NCBI GenBank assembly: GCA_024636225.1
Contig: JAGXHN010000018.1
Location: 1-30,529 of the forward strand
Length of the DNA: 30,529 nt
From: Desulfuromonadaceae bacterium
GTDB taxonomy: Bacteria > Desulfobacterota > Desulfuromonadia > Desulfuromonadales > UBA2294
Direction of reading: 5' to 3'
The translations under genes and the position numbers were made by a program. Under the pieces are notes generated by a model that was not told where the DNA came from, did no database searches, and saw only the letters and a program-made list of their open reading frames with translations. Shown here in pieces: positions 17,906-25,254 of the stretch (position 1 is its first letter; the number at the start of each line of letters is the position of its first letter).

Positions 17906-18643
17906 TTATAACGTTTTGAGCTGCCGCAAAACCCGTTCGACATCCTCTGGCACATCGACACCGATCGATTGCATATCCGTCTCAACCACCCGAATCCGAT
18001 AGCCATGCTCCAGAGCACGCAGCTGCTCCAGTTTTTCAAGTTGTTCGAGTGGCGTTTCCGGCAGAGTCGGATATTTCAGTAAAAAATCGCGTTGATAGAT
18101 ATAGAGGCCGATATGTTTGAATGCCAGAGTCGGAACACTTTGCAGATCGAGGTCACGACCGTAAGGGATCGCTCCCCGTGAAAAATAGAGAGCAAATCCG
18201 GCACGGTCCGTCACCACCTTGACCACATTCGGGTTATGATACTCCCCTTTTGCGGTAATCCGGGTCATCAATGTCCCCATCTCAATCGCAGGGTCAGCCA
18301 ATAAAGGCGCAACAGCAGCCTCAATCATCTTTGGATTAATCAGCGGTTCGTCCCCCTGAACATTCACAATCAGATCGGCTTCAATCCGGCTTGCCACCTC
18401 GGCCAGGCGATCCGTCCCGGAAGGATGATCGGCACGGGTCATCTGCACCTCGCCGCCGAAAGACTCAACCGCTGCACGAATCCGGTCATCATCGGTCGCC
18501 ACAATGACCCGATTGACGCTTCGGGTTTGTGCCGTTCGTTCATAAACATGCTGAATCATCGATTTACCGGCAATATCGACCAGCGGTTTGCCGGGGAAAC
18601 GGGTCGAACCGTATCGGGCCGGGAGGATGGCGACAACTTTCAT
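17906..18643 (-). CDS. kdsB: CMP-Kdo synthetase (3-deoxy-manno-octulosonate cytidylyltransferase)
   Basis: The enzyme activates Kdo with CTP. From ATG 18643 it has 245 residues, the usual size, beginning MKVVAILPARYGSTRFPGKPL. Further signatures are LIVNVQGDEPLI, NPNVVKVVTDRAGFALYFSR and KHIGLYIYQRDFL. An in-frame extension to 18757 overlaps the gene upstream and does not resemble the family. AAGGGA lies 5 bases before the ATG. The next gene on the strand is pyrG, 112 bases on. That gap contains two copies of GACTGATT but no terminator I trust. Confidence 0.97.
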   Translation of the reverse strand: MKVVAILPARYGSTRFPGKPLVDIAGKSMIQHVYERTAQTRSVNRVIVATDDDRIRAAVESFGGEVQMTRADHPSGTDRLAEVASRIEADLIVNVQGDEPLINPKMIEAAVAPLLADPAIEMGTLMTRITAKGEYHNPNVVKVVTDRAGFALYFSRGAIPYGRDLDLQSVPTLAFKHIGLYIYQRDFLLKYPTLPETPLEQLEKLEQLRALEHGYRIRVVETDMQSIGVDVPEDVERVLRQLKTL

Positions 18644-18676
18644 TTCAGTCCCTTTCAGAGCAGATCGGTCGACCGT

Positions 18677-18705
18677 AGGGTAGGGAAGAGCAGGGGGAAT
18701 GTCAA
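18677..18705 (-). promoter_or_regulatory. Candidate promoter for kdsB
   Basis: A perfect TTGACA (18700-18705) overlaps the stop codon of the upstream regulator gene. After 17 bases comes a weak -10, TACCCT (18677-18682). The leader would be about 27 bases. The good -35 and spacing favour it; the -10 does not. Confidence 0.4.
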
Positions 18706-19355
18706 GCAGACGCTCTGCGTACAAAAATATCCCGCGCCAGCCCTGAATCAACGGCAAATTCGGAATGTCCTATGCGAAAAACATAAGAGGGGTAAGCCTG
18801 TCGCAACACAAGCTGATTTCCGGGCAAAACCCCCATACTCATCAATTTCTGCATTTTTTTCGAGTCATCAGCAGCCAGGTAAGCGATCTCACCCGACTCT
18901 CCAGCCTTGAGTTCGGTCAGGGAGACAACCCCCAACTCCCCACTTTTTTGTGCATCGACACAACAGACACCCGGGGGAATCGGCTTGCCATGCGGGCAGG
19001 CTGTCGGATGATTAAGGAGGGTGCAGAGTTTGGTGTCAACCCCTTCGCGCAAAAGATGCTCAAACTCGCAGGCTTTCTTCTCGGCCTCGTCCCCCTGGAC
19101 ATCGAGGACATCCATCATCAGACGTTCGGCCAGTCGATGGCGGCGTATCGACATACGCGCATCGGCCCGCCCTTCCGGTCGAAGATAGACCCGCTCTCCT
19201 TTCACTTCGATAAAAGTATGATGGCCCAGTTCCAATAACCCTTCATCACCGTGACCGATGTTAAGCTGCTCAATAGAGATAGAGAGTTCACCTTTCTCTT
19301 CAGTGGCAATCCATAACGCCTCAAGGATCTCCTCGGCTTTTTCAGACAATCTCAT
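18702..19355 (-). CDS. DtxR-like metal-dependent regulator fused to a FeoA domain
   Basis: The 217-residue protein has a short N-terminal winged-helix region (1-65), a DtxR-type metal-binding and dimerisation domain (66-125) and a C-terminal FeoA/SH3-like domain (144-217, LTELKAGESGEIAYL ... MGVLPGNQLVL). Metal ligands matching DtxR are visible: Cys96, Glu99 and His100 (CEFEH) plus His73 and Glu77 (RRHRLAERL). The stretch CPHGKPIPPGVCC adds more cysteines. The recognition-helix region looks a few residues short and is poorly conserved (NIGHGDEGLLELG). It is the last gene of the fur-feoB run, 12 bases after a small Cys-rich gene, and GGAG lies 8 bases before the ATG. No separate feoA gene is present. 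Regulation by iron or manganese is inferred. Confidence 0.88.
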   Translation of the reverse strand: MRLSEKAEEILEALWIATEEKGELSISIEQLNIGHGDEGLLELGHHTFIEVKGERVYLRPEGRADARMSIRRHRLAERLMMDVLDVQGDEAEKKACEFEHLLREGVDTKLCTLLNHPTACPHGKPIPPGVCCVDAQKSGELGVVSLTELKAGESGEIAYLAADDSKKMQKLMSMGVLPGNQLVLRQAYPSYVFRIGHSEFAVDSGLARDIFVRRASA

Positions 19356-19367
19356 AACAACTTCTCC

Positions 19368-19544
19368 TCAATCCTTTTCAGGCGACTGATTGAACAGCCG
19401 TTTCAGGAATCCGGGGGTAACCGGATTGCCATAACCGCAGTACGGACAATGAACTTTACGACATCCGCCAGGACACGCACCACAACTCTCAACCGGCTCA
19501 GGCGTATTATCCGGGAACTCTTTTTGGCACATACCGCATCTCAT
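19368..19544 (-). CDS. Small Cys-rich zinc-ribbon-like protein in the feo operon
   Basis: This 58-residue reading frame begins ATG 19544, three bases after the feoB stop, and ends 12 bases before the DtxR-FeoA gene. It has seven cysteines: the pair MRCGMC (3 and 6), SCGACPGGC (21, 24, 28) and HCPYCGYG (33 and 36), with His32. The close packing, same strand and rubredoxin/zinc-ribbon-like CxxC knuckles argue that it is a real gene. It has no membrane helix. Its place in the operon suggests a role in ferrous iron uptake, perhaps metal or redox sensing like FeoC, but I do not recognise a named family. Confidence 0.8.
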   Translation of the reverse strand: MRCGMCQKEFPDNTPEPVESCGACPGGCRKVHCPYCGYGNPVTPGFLKRLFNQSPEKD

Positions 19545-19547
19545 GAT

Positions 19548-21512
19548 CTAAAATCCAATCGTTATCAGAAGTTGATTTAACAACGCACCGACCACAAAAG
19601 CAACCAGAGTGACAAAGACAAAAATAGTCAGTGCAACCTTCCAGCCCCGCTCCTTCTGCATCATCAGAAACTGGGCAACACAAGGGACGAACAGGGTCAG
19701 AGTCACCGCGGCAACCGTTAGCTGGGTCGCGGAAAGGAGACCGGACGACTGCATATCATAAAGACCGGCTGCTCCGAAATCACGCCGGAAAAATCCGAGA
19801 ACAAAAACAGCTGCAGTACTGACCGGCAATCCGAGCAGCAGCATGACCGGCTCAAGCAGACCGATCAGCTTCTGCAGCCCCCCGGTCATTTTACCGGCCC
19901 AGAGTATCACTGAGGCGATCATAAACAGAGGAAAAATTTCCAGAAAATACCAGTGCATGCGCGAGAAAGTTTTGACCAGGACATTGCGCAGCTGCGGCAG
20001 GCGCAGCGGTGGCAACTCCATATAAAAGATCGCCTCCTCACCCGGCATCAGTTTCGCCGCAAGCAGTCCGATCACCACAAACAGTAAAGAGATACTCCCC
20101 AACCAGATTGCGAGAGCACCGGGGACTGCGGAGAGGAGCCCCATAATAACACCGAGCTGGGCACTGCAAGGTATCGCCAGAGTCAGCAGGATCGTTGCAA
20201 TGATCCGCTCCCGAACAGTCTCCAGCGTCCGCGTGACCATAACCGCCATGGTGTCGCAACCGAGGCCGAGAACAATCGGAATCACAGCCCGACCACTCAT
20301 CCCGAACCGCTTGAAAACCCGATCGACCAGAAGCGCCAGACGCGGGAAATAACCGGAATCCTCGATGACCGAAAACGCCAGGAAAAAAGTCGCGACAATC
20401 GGCAAAATGATCGCTACGGCATAGCGGATTCCGAGCGTAAAGAGACCATACTCCCCGATCACCAGTTCCTGAAGCCAATACCAGGGGAGATAACTCTCAC
20501 CTGCATTGACAGCCCAGGGGATCAACCACCCTTCAAACATCTCACCTTCAAGCAGGTCAACCAGAGTCCCGGCCCCGAAACCACCGACAAATTCATACAA
20601 AACAAAATAGAGGACCAGAAGCAACAACGGAATTCCGGTCCACGGGTTCATCATTATATCCGAAAGTTTTTCGGCGAACGCTCCCCGGCGCGTCTCATCC
20701 TGCTGGACAATCCCCGCCAAAAGATCGGTGCAGACCCGCTTACGCGCCAGACTGATGGTCAGGTGCAGGTCGGTACGACGTTCGAAAATCACCCGTCTGA
20801 CTTCAGCATCAACCGCCGCGAAATTGAGAGCTTCAACTTCAGCAACGCGGTTTGATATCTCGATATCTTTTTGCAGCAGCAACAGTGCCACAGCCCGGTG
20901 ACTGACAAGATAGTCACCGGTCAGGACAGAAGCGACCCGATCGATATCGCGTTCCAGATCGTCCGCATACCGAAACGGTTCAAAAGACCTTGTCCCGTCA
21001 TAGGTAGCAATGACGGTACAGAGATCCTCAAAACCCCGCTTTCGCGCAAAAGCAGAGCTGACGACCGGAATACCGAGCTTCTGTTCAAGGCGGGGGATAT
21101 CAATCATCATACCGAGACGCTCCGCCTCGTCGATAATATTGACCGCCAGAACCACCGGCAGACCCGCTTCGATCAACTGCAGTGTCATCGGCAACATCCG
21201 GTCAATATTGCGGGCATCCAGCAGATGCACCACCAGATCAGCACTCTTGTTAAACAGGATATCGCGCCCGACCCGTTCCTCTTCGGTAATCGGCATCAAG
21301 GAGTACATCCCGGGAGTATCAAGAACCTGATACGATTCACCCTTGATGGACGCTTCACCGCTGAGAATTTCAACCGAAGTTCCGGGATAATTTGAAACCG
21401 CCGTATAAGAACCGGTCAGAGCATTAAAAAGAACACTCTTGCCGACATTCGGATTACCGACAAGAATGATTCGCTTCTGCGCCTGATCGGGTTGATCACT
21501 TGTCTGCATCAC
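19548..21512 (-). CDS. feoB: Ferrous iron transport protein B
   Basis: FeoB is the inner-membrane Fe(II) permease with an N-terminal GTPase. The 654-residue protein shows G1 GNPNVGKS (19-26), G2 VSNYPGTSVE, G3 LDTPGMYS (DTPG at 65-68) and G4 VNIIDEAE, then a helical spacer and about eight membrane segments. The gate segments include VIPIVLGLGCDTMAVM and LTLAIPCSAQLG. It is shorter than the 773-residue E. coli protein, mostly at the C-terminus, as in many anaerobes. GTG 21512 (AGGA 8 bases upstream) or the next codon, ATG 21509, is the start. It follows fur by 47 bases in the same operon. Confidence 0.97.
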   Translation of the reverse strand: MMQTSDQPDQAQKRIILVGNPNVGKSVLFNALTGSYTAVSNYPGTSVEILSGEASIKGESYQVLDTPGMYSLMPITEEERVGRDILFNKSADLVVHLLDARNIDRMLPMTLQLIEAGLPVVLAVNIIDEAERLGMMIDIPRLEQKLGIPVVSSAFARKRGFEDLCTVIATYDGTRSFEPFRYADDLERDIDRVASVLTGDYLVSHRAVALLLLQKDIEISNRVAEVEALNFAAVDAEVRRVIFERRTDLHLTISLARKRVCTDLLAGIVQQDETRRGAFAEKLSDIMMNPWTGIPLLLLVLYFVLYEFVGGFGAGTLVDLLEGEMFEGWLIPWAVNAGESYLPWYWLQELVIGEYGLFTLGIRYAVAIILPIVATFFLAFSVIEDSGYFPRLALLVDRVFKRFGMSGRAVIPIVLGLGCDTMAVMVTRTLETVRERIIATILLTLAIPCSAQLGVIMGLLSAVPGALAIWLGSISLLFVVIGLLAAKLMPGEEAIFYMELPPLRLPQLRNVLVKTFSRMHWYFLEIFPLFMIASVILWAGKMTGGLQKLIGLLEPVMLLLGLPVSTAAVFVLGFFRRDFGAAGLYDMQSSGLLSATQLTVAAVTLTLFVPCVAQFLMMQKERGWKVALTIFVFVTLVAFVVGALLNQLLITIGF

Positions 21513-21559
21513 TTCAAATATCCTGATGAATGAAAAAGATTGATAAAACCAAAAAAAAA

Positions 21560-21985
21560 TTATTTACAACGCGCACACAAGCCGTACAGTTCGAGACGAT
21601 GATCGAGAACAGTGAAAGCATGGCTCTTCGCCACCTGCTGCTGCAGTTTCTCGATCTGGCTGTTTTCAAACTCAATAATCAATCCGCATCGTGTACAGAC
21701 CAGATGATCATGATGTCTATCTTCCCGACACGGTTCAAACCGCTGCGCGCCATCGCCAAAGTTGCGAACCGTCGCAATACCGCATTCCGCAAAAAGTTTT
21801 AAAGCGCGATGCACGGTTGCATAGCCGATATTCTGGTGTTTGCTGCGCAGGCTCTGGTACAGATCTTCGGTGGAGGGGTGTTCCAGGCGCAGAAATTCAT
21901 CAAGGATAATTTCACGCTGCAGCGTCGTCTTCAACCCTTGGTCGGCGATGTATTTCCGAAAAATATTTTGTTCGTAAGATCCCAT
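21560..21985 (-). CDS. fur: Fur-family ferric uptake regulator
   Basis: A 141-residue Fur-type repressor. The winged helix contains the recognition helix IGYATVHRALKLFAECGI. The C-terminal domain has the metal ligands HHDH (91-94) and two CxxC pairs, C97/C100 and C137/C140. Being first in an operon with feoB and directly behind a Fur-box-like palindrome, it most likely senses iron and represses itself, though zinc (Zur) or peroxide (PerR) variants share the fold. The ATG is preceded by GGTGAAG at short spacing. Confidence 0.92.
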   Translation of the reverse strand: MGSYEQNIFRKYIADQGLKTTLQREIILDEFLRLEHPSTEDLYQSLRSKHQNIGYATVHRALKLFAECGIATVRNFGDGAQRFEPCREDRHHDHLVCTRCGLIIEFENSQIEKLQQQVAKSHAFTVLDHRLELYGLCARCK

Positions 21986-21997
21986 ATCTTCACCCGT

Positions 21998-22018
21998 AAT
22001 TGAAATTCGTTTTCAATT
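21998..22018. promoter_or_regulatory. Fur-box-like palindrome
   Basis: Arms AATTGAAA and TTTCAATT (8 bases, perfect) flank a 5-base centre. It starts 12 bases upstream of the fur ATG and overlaps the -10 box. AT-rich dyads of this size at this place are typical Fur operators. The match to the E. coli GATAAT consensus is partial. Confidence 0.65.
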
Positions 22019-22045
22019 AATACGCAAATGTCCGGGAGTTGTCAA
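22017..22045 (-). promoter_or_regulatory. Sigma70 promoter of the fur-feoB operon
   Basis: A perfect TTGACA (22040-22045) stands 17 bases from TATTAA (22017-22022) on the minus strand, in the gap between ccdA and fur. The Fur-box-like palindrome begins at the -10 and covers the start site, the layout expected for repression. Confidence 0.8.
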
Positions 22046-22061
22046 CCTTATTTTACCGTCC

Positions 22062-22811
22062 TTAACCGACCGACGGCAGCCAGCGATAAAGGTAACCGGT
22101 CACCCGACCGAACAGATCGAAAGCGAGCATCCAACCGACGATCATAAGCAGGATACCGGTCAAGAGTTCGACAATCCGGATATATTTCTTGAAGCGGTTA
22201 AAAAAGGAGAGAAAGGCGTGAAAGAGCAGACCGGCCAGAAGAAACGGCAGACCGAGACCGGCCGAGTAGAATGACAAAAGGACCACCCCTTCCCGAACAC
22301 CACCGGTCGAACCAGCGACATTAAGCAGGATCGTTCCGAGAACCGGACCGATACAGGGTGTCCAGCCAGCGGCAAAAGCGAGACCGACAATAAAAGTGCC
22401 GATCAGTCCCGCCGGTTTATGCTGCAGATGAACCCGTTTGTCACCGAGCAGAACACCGAAATGAAACAGGCCAGACATATGCACGCCAAACAGAAAAACC
22501 AGCAGGCCACCGATCCGCTGAATCCAGATCAATCCGTCCTGCATAAACTGCTGAAAAGTGGTTGACGCCAAGCCTGCCAAGGCTCCGAGGCCAACAAATA
22601 CAGTCGAAAAACCGACAATAAAGGCGAGCGAATGCATCAATATCGCCAGACGGACGCGCAAATCAGGGTGAGTTTGCTGCACCTGTTTAAAGGAGAGTCC
22701 GGAGATATAGGAGATATAAGAAGGGACCAGCGGTATCACGCAAGGGGATAAAAAGGAGACGACCCCGGCAGAAAAAGCGACCCAGATAGAGATGTCACCA
22801 GCTTCCGGCAT
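22062..22811 (-). CDS. ccdA: CcdA-type cytochrome c biogenesis / thiol-electron transporter
   Basis: A 249-residue membrane protein with six predicted helices, related to the DsbD core. The two redox cysteines are Cys24 in SFLSPCVIPL and Cys153 in AGWTPCIGP. It would carry electrons from cytoplasmic thioredoxin to periplasmic thiol proteins, such as the TlpA-like protein encoded 5 bases upstream and apocytochromes c. The long soluble domains of DsbD are absent. Confidence 0.93.
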   Translation of the reverse strand: MPEAGDISIWVAFSAGVVSFLSPCVIPLVPSYISYISGLSFKQVQQTHPDLRVRLAILMHSLAFIVGFSTVFVGLGALAGLASTTFQQFMQDGLIWIQRIGGLLVFLFGVHMSGLFHFGVLLGDKRVHLQHKPAGLIGTFIVGLAFAAGWTPCIGPVLGTILLNVAGSTGGVREGVVLLSFYSAGLGLPFLLAGLLFHAFLSFFNRFKKYIRIVELLTGILLMIVGWMLAFDLFGRVTGYLYRWLPSVG

Positions 22812-22816
22812 CTAAA

Positions 22817-23353
22817 TTATTCCTTCATCAGAGCATTAAGCTCACTGAGTACCTGCGGCGCAACCCAGTCGATCGCACCGACAACTTTTTGCACGATGAT
22901 CCCCTCTTTGTTAACAATAAACGTTTCCGGGAACATCGATACCCCGTACAGAGTCGCCGCTTGAGATTGAGTATCGAAAAGAATCGGGAACGTGTGCGGG
23001 TTCTTTTTTAAAAAACCGGGCATGATCGTCTGGCCATTATCATCAACGTTGATCGCCAGAATTTCAAAATTCCCTTTACCATAGTTGCGATACAGCTCTT
23101 CCATCGACGGCATCTCGATTTTACAGGGGGGACACCAGGTCGCCCAGAAATTGACCAGAACCACCTTGCCGCGCTCACTCGACAGACTCCGCAACAGACC
23201 ATTTGTATCCGGCAACTGAAAATCGGGAGCCTGTGCACCGACGGTCGGCAGACGAGAAGAGAGACTCTTCTCGTCTGATCCGGAAAGATACCAGCCAGCT
23301 GCGGCAGCAGTTAAAATGATAAGAGCAAAAATATATGGACGATATTTATTCAT
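22817..23353 (-). CDS. TlpA/ResA-like membrane-anchored thioredoxin
   Basis: The 178-residue protein has an N-terminal signal anchor (IFALIILTAAAAGWYL) and a thioredoxin-like domain from about residue 40 (GAQAPDFQLPDTNG). The active site is WCPPC at 73-77, and a cis-proline region MFPETFIV follows. It faces the periplasm and probably reduces thiols, for example of apocytochrome c haem sites, drawing electrons from CcdA. GGAG is 6 bases before the ATG. ResA, TlpA and CcmG are close relatives, so the exact name is left open. Confidence 0.92.
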   Translation of the reverse strand: MNKYRPYIFALIILTAAAAGWYLSGSDEKSLSSRLPTVGAQAPDFQLPDTNGLLRSLSSERGKVVLVNFWATWCPPCKIEMPSMEELYRNYGKGNFEILAINVDDNGQTIMPGFLKKNPHTFPILFDTQSQAATLYGVSMFPETFIVNKEGIIVQKVVGAIDWVAPQVLSELNALMKE

Positions 23354-23418
23354 TACACTCTCCAGAGACGAAAGGATTGCGGAGAAGTTTTAGCATCGAC
23401 CCGTCGAGCAAGTCAAGG

Positions 23419-23895
23419 TCATGGGGTCTCTACTGTCAAGTGAGCTTGATTTCTGGCGACACGGAAAAGGGAAGTAAACTCGGCAACTTTGGTTTCATTT
23501 TCATCATAAATAATCGCCTGGCCATAAAAAGTCCGCCCCTCAGGTCCTGTCACGTGTGCCTTTGCCCGAAAACAGCCTGCGCGAACCGGCGCTAAAAACC
23601 GCATCTGCAGTTCAGTCGTCGCGAACACCGTCCCTTCCGGCAGCAGCGATTTGATCGCCATGGCGACAGCCGTATCGGCAAGGGTAGTGAGGGCGCCACC
23701 ATGAACCACCCCGCCGCCCTGGGTCAATTTCACCCGGGCTTGACAACAGAGAATCGCTCTCCCCTCCCCGACCTGTTCCAATTCGATGCCGATCAGATCT
23801 TCAAACGGGGCCGTATCGATCCAGCCGTCAAGACGAAACAAAAGCGGGTCATCGCCGGTTAAAACCGATTCAGGATCAGACAAAAGGGTCGCCAT
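23419..23895 (-). CDS. PaaI-family hotdog thioesterase
   Basis: A 158-residue single hotdog-fold protein with the PaaI/YbgC-type segment QGGGVVHGGALTTLADTAVA around residues 60-79 and QMRFLAPVRAG as the second strand motif. Such enzymes hydrolyse acyl-CoA thioesters; the substrate is not evident. AGGAG lies 7 bases before the ATG, and the gene follows the protease by 21 bases, so it is probably cotranscribed with it. Confidence 0.88.
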   Translation of the reverse strand: MATLLSDPESVLTGDDPLLFRLDGWIDTAPFEDLIGIELEQVGEGRAILCCQARVKLTQGGGVVHGGALTTLADTAVAMAIKSLLPEGTVFATTELQMRFLAPVRAGCFRAKAHVTGPEGRTFYGQAIIYDENETKVAEFTSLFRVARNQAHLTVETP

Positions 23896-23916
23896 AACTT
23901 TGCTCCTGCCGACTTT

Positions 23917-25254
23917 TTACGGGAGATTAAGATAGTAACCGCGTTGACCACGGATAATAAGAAACTGGAGCGGCAGCACGCCGATCCGATCGAGAAAGAG
24001 CTCCTCATACTCGGCGATGGTGCGAACTTTTACGCCATCGACCTCAGTGACACGATCCCCCCCGTTCAGACCGGCGGCAGCTGCGGGTGTCCCTGCATGC
24101 ACCCGACTGACAATAACCCCCTGTCCGGACTCACGGACCTCGAAACCGAAAACCTTTTGCGCATAGTCAAGTCCGTAGTTTTTCGGCATCGGCTCAAGAT
24201 CAACATAAAGATCAATTTCGTCTCTTTCACGCAGCAGATGCAGACGAATCTGATCGTCAGGCGTATACGAATCGAGCAGCTGCAACATCTCTTGCGGGCT
24301 CTCAATGATAAGACCGTCGAGCGAGAGGATGACATCGGCAACCTGAATTCCGGCTTTCTGCGCTGGAGACCCGGCATCAACTTCTGTCACCAGAGCTCCG
24401 CCGACCCCCCTGTCACGTACCAGCACCTGTGCAACAGTTCCGGGCAGCACACCGAGATACGGTTTGCGCACCCCTCCGAACAGAATCAGATCGTTGGCCG
24501 TACGTCTGACCATATCGATCGGAATCGAAAAACCGATCCCTTGTGCCTGTCTGGCGATCGCCGTATTGATACCGATCAGATCCCCTTGTGAATTAAGCAG
24601 CGGCCCGCCGGAATTTCCCGGGTTAATCAGGGCATCCGTCTGGATAAAATGACCGACTTCCCCGCCAGGCATCGGAACCCGGCGCTGCGTCGAGCTGACC
24701 ACCCCGGTGGTCACGGACGTACCGAGTCCGAGTGGATTACCGATGGCAATCACCGTTTCGCCGAGCAACAGATCAGACGATCGACCCATTTTCAAAAAAG
24801 GGAACTGAGCCTCGCCGGTAATCCGGATGACCGCCAGATCGAGTCGTTCATGGACGCCGATCAGTGTCGCCTCAAGCTCCTTTTGCTGTTGGTCCAAAGC
24901 GACAAAAATTTTCGAAGCCTGCGCAACCACATGAGCATTGGTTAAAATATAGCCGCGCGGATCGATAAGAACACCGGAACCGAGCGATTGGGTTTTATAA
25001 TAGCGGGGAGTGCTGAACCCACGGAAAAATTCTTCAAACAGAGAATCCCCGAATCCGAACGGCTGCGCTCCACCGCGCTGAACGATCTGTTCGGTGCGGA
25101 TATTCACCACCGCCGGTCCCGCCTCTCTGACAACATCGACCACAAACGATTGGCGTGAATTTTCGTGCGCCGTCGCCAGCGTCACAGCAGAGAGCAGAAA
25201 AAAAAGAGAACAGATCGTTTTGCCGACCCAATGACTAATCTCTGGTAATCGCAT
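23917..25254 (-). CDS. HtrA/DegP-family periplasmic serine protease
   Basis: From ATG 25254 it has 445 residues: a signal peptide (ICSLFFLLSAVTLATA, cleavage near 29), a trypsin-like domain with His108 (TNAHVVA), Asp139 (RLDLAVIRI) and Ser215 (NPGNSGGPLL), then two PDZ domains (about 255-345 and 355-440). It should degrade or refold damaged envelope proteins. A longer frame to 25371 only adds residues inside the preceding gene. The start lies 20 bases inside the response-regulator gene, with GGAG 4 bases upstream, so translation is probably coupled. DegP, DegQ and DegS-like names cannot be separated; two PDZ domains argue against DegS. Confidence 0.94.
   Translation of the reverse strand: MRLPEISHWVGKTICSLFFLLSAVTLATAHENSRQSFVVDVVREAGPAVVNIRTEQIVQRGGAQPFGFGDSLFEEFFRGFSTPRYYKTQSLGSGVLIDPRGYILTNAHVVAQASKIFVALDQQQKELEATLIGVHERLDLAVIRITGEAQFPFLKMGRSSDLLLGETVIAIGNPLGLGTSVTTGVVSSTQRRVPMPGGEVGHFIQTDALINPGNSGGPLLNSQGDLIGINTAIARQAQGIGFSIPIDMVRRTANDLILFGGVRKPYLGVLPGTVAQVLVRDRGVGGALVTEVDAGSPAQKAGIQVADVILSLDGLIIESPQEMLQLLDSYTPDDQIRLHLLRERDEIDLYVDLEPMPKNYGLDYAQKVFGFEVRESGQGVIVSRVHAGTPAAAAGLNGGDRVTEVDGVKVRTIAEYEELFLDRIGVLPLQFLIIRGQRGYYLNLP

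Noticed and set aside
18664..18676. CGGTCGACCG palindrome in the kdsB leader
   Set aside because: Short self-complementary restriction-site-like sequence with no second copy or neighbouring signal to support an operator.
21549..21557. Run of nine T on the minus strand just after the fur stop
   Set aside because: No GC-rich stem precedes it, so it is not a terminator; fur and feoB are more likely cotranscribed.
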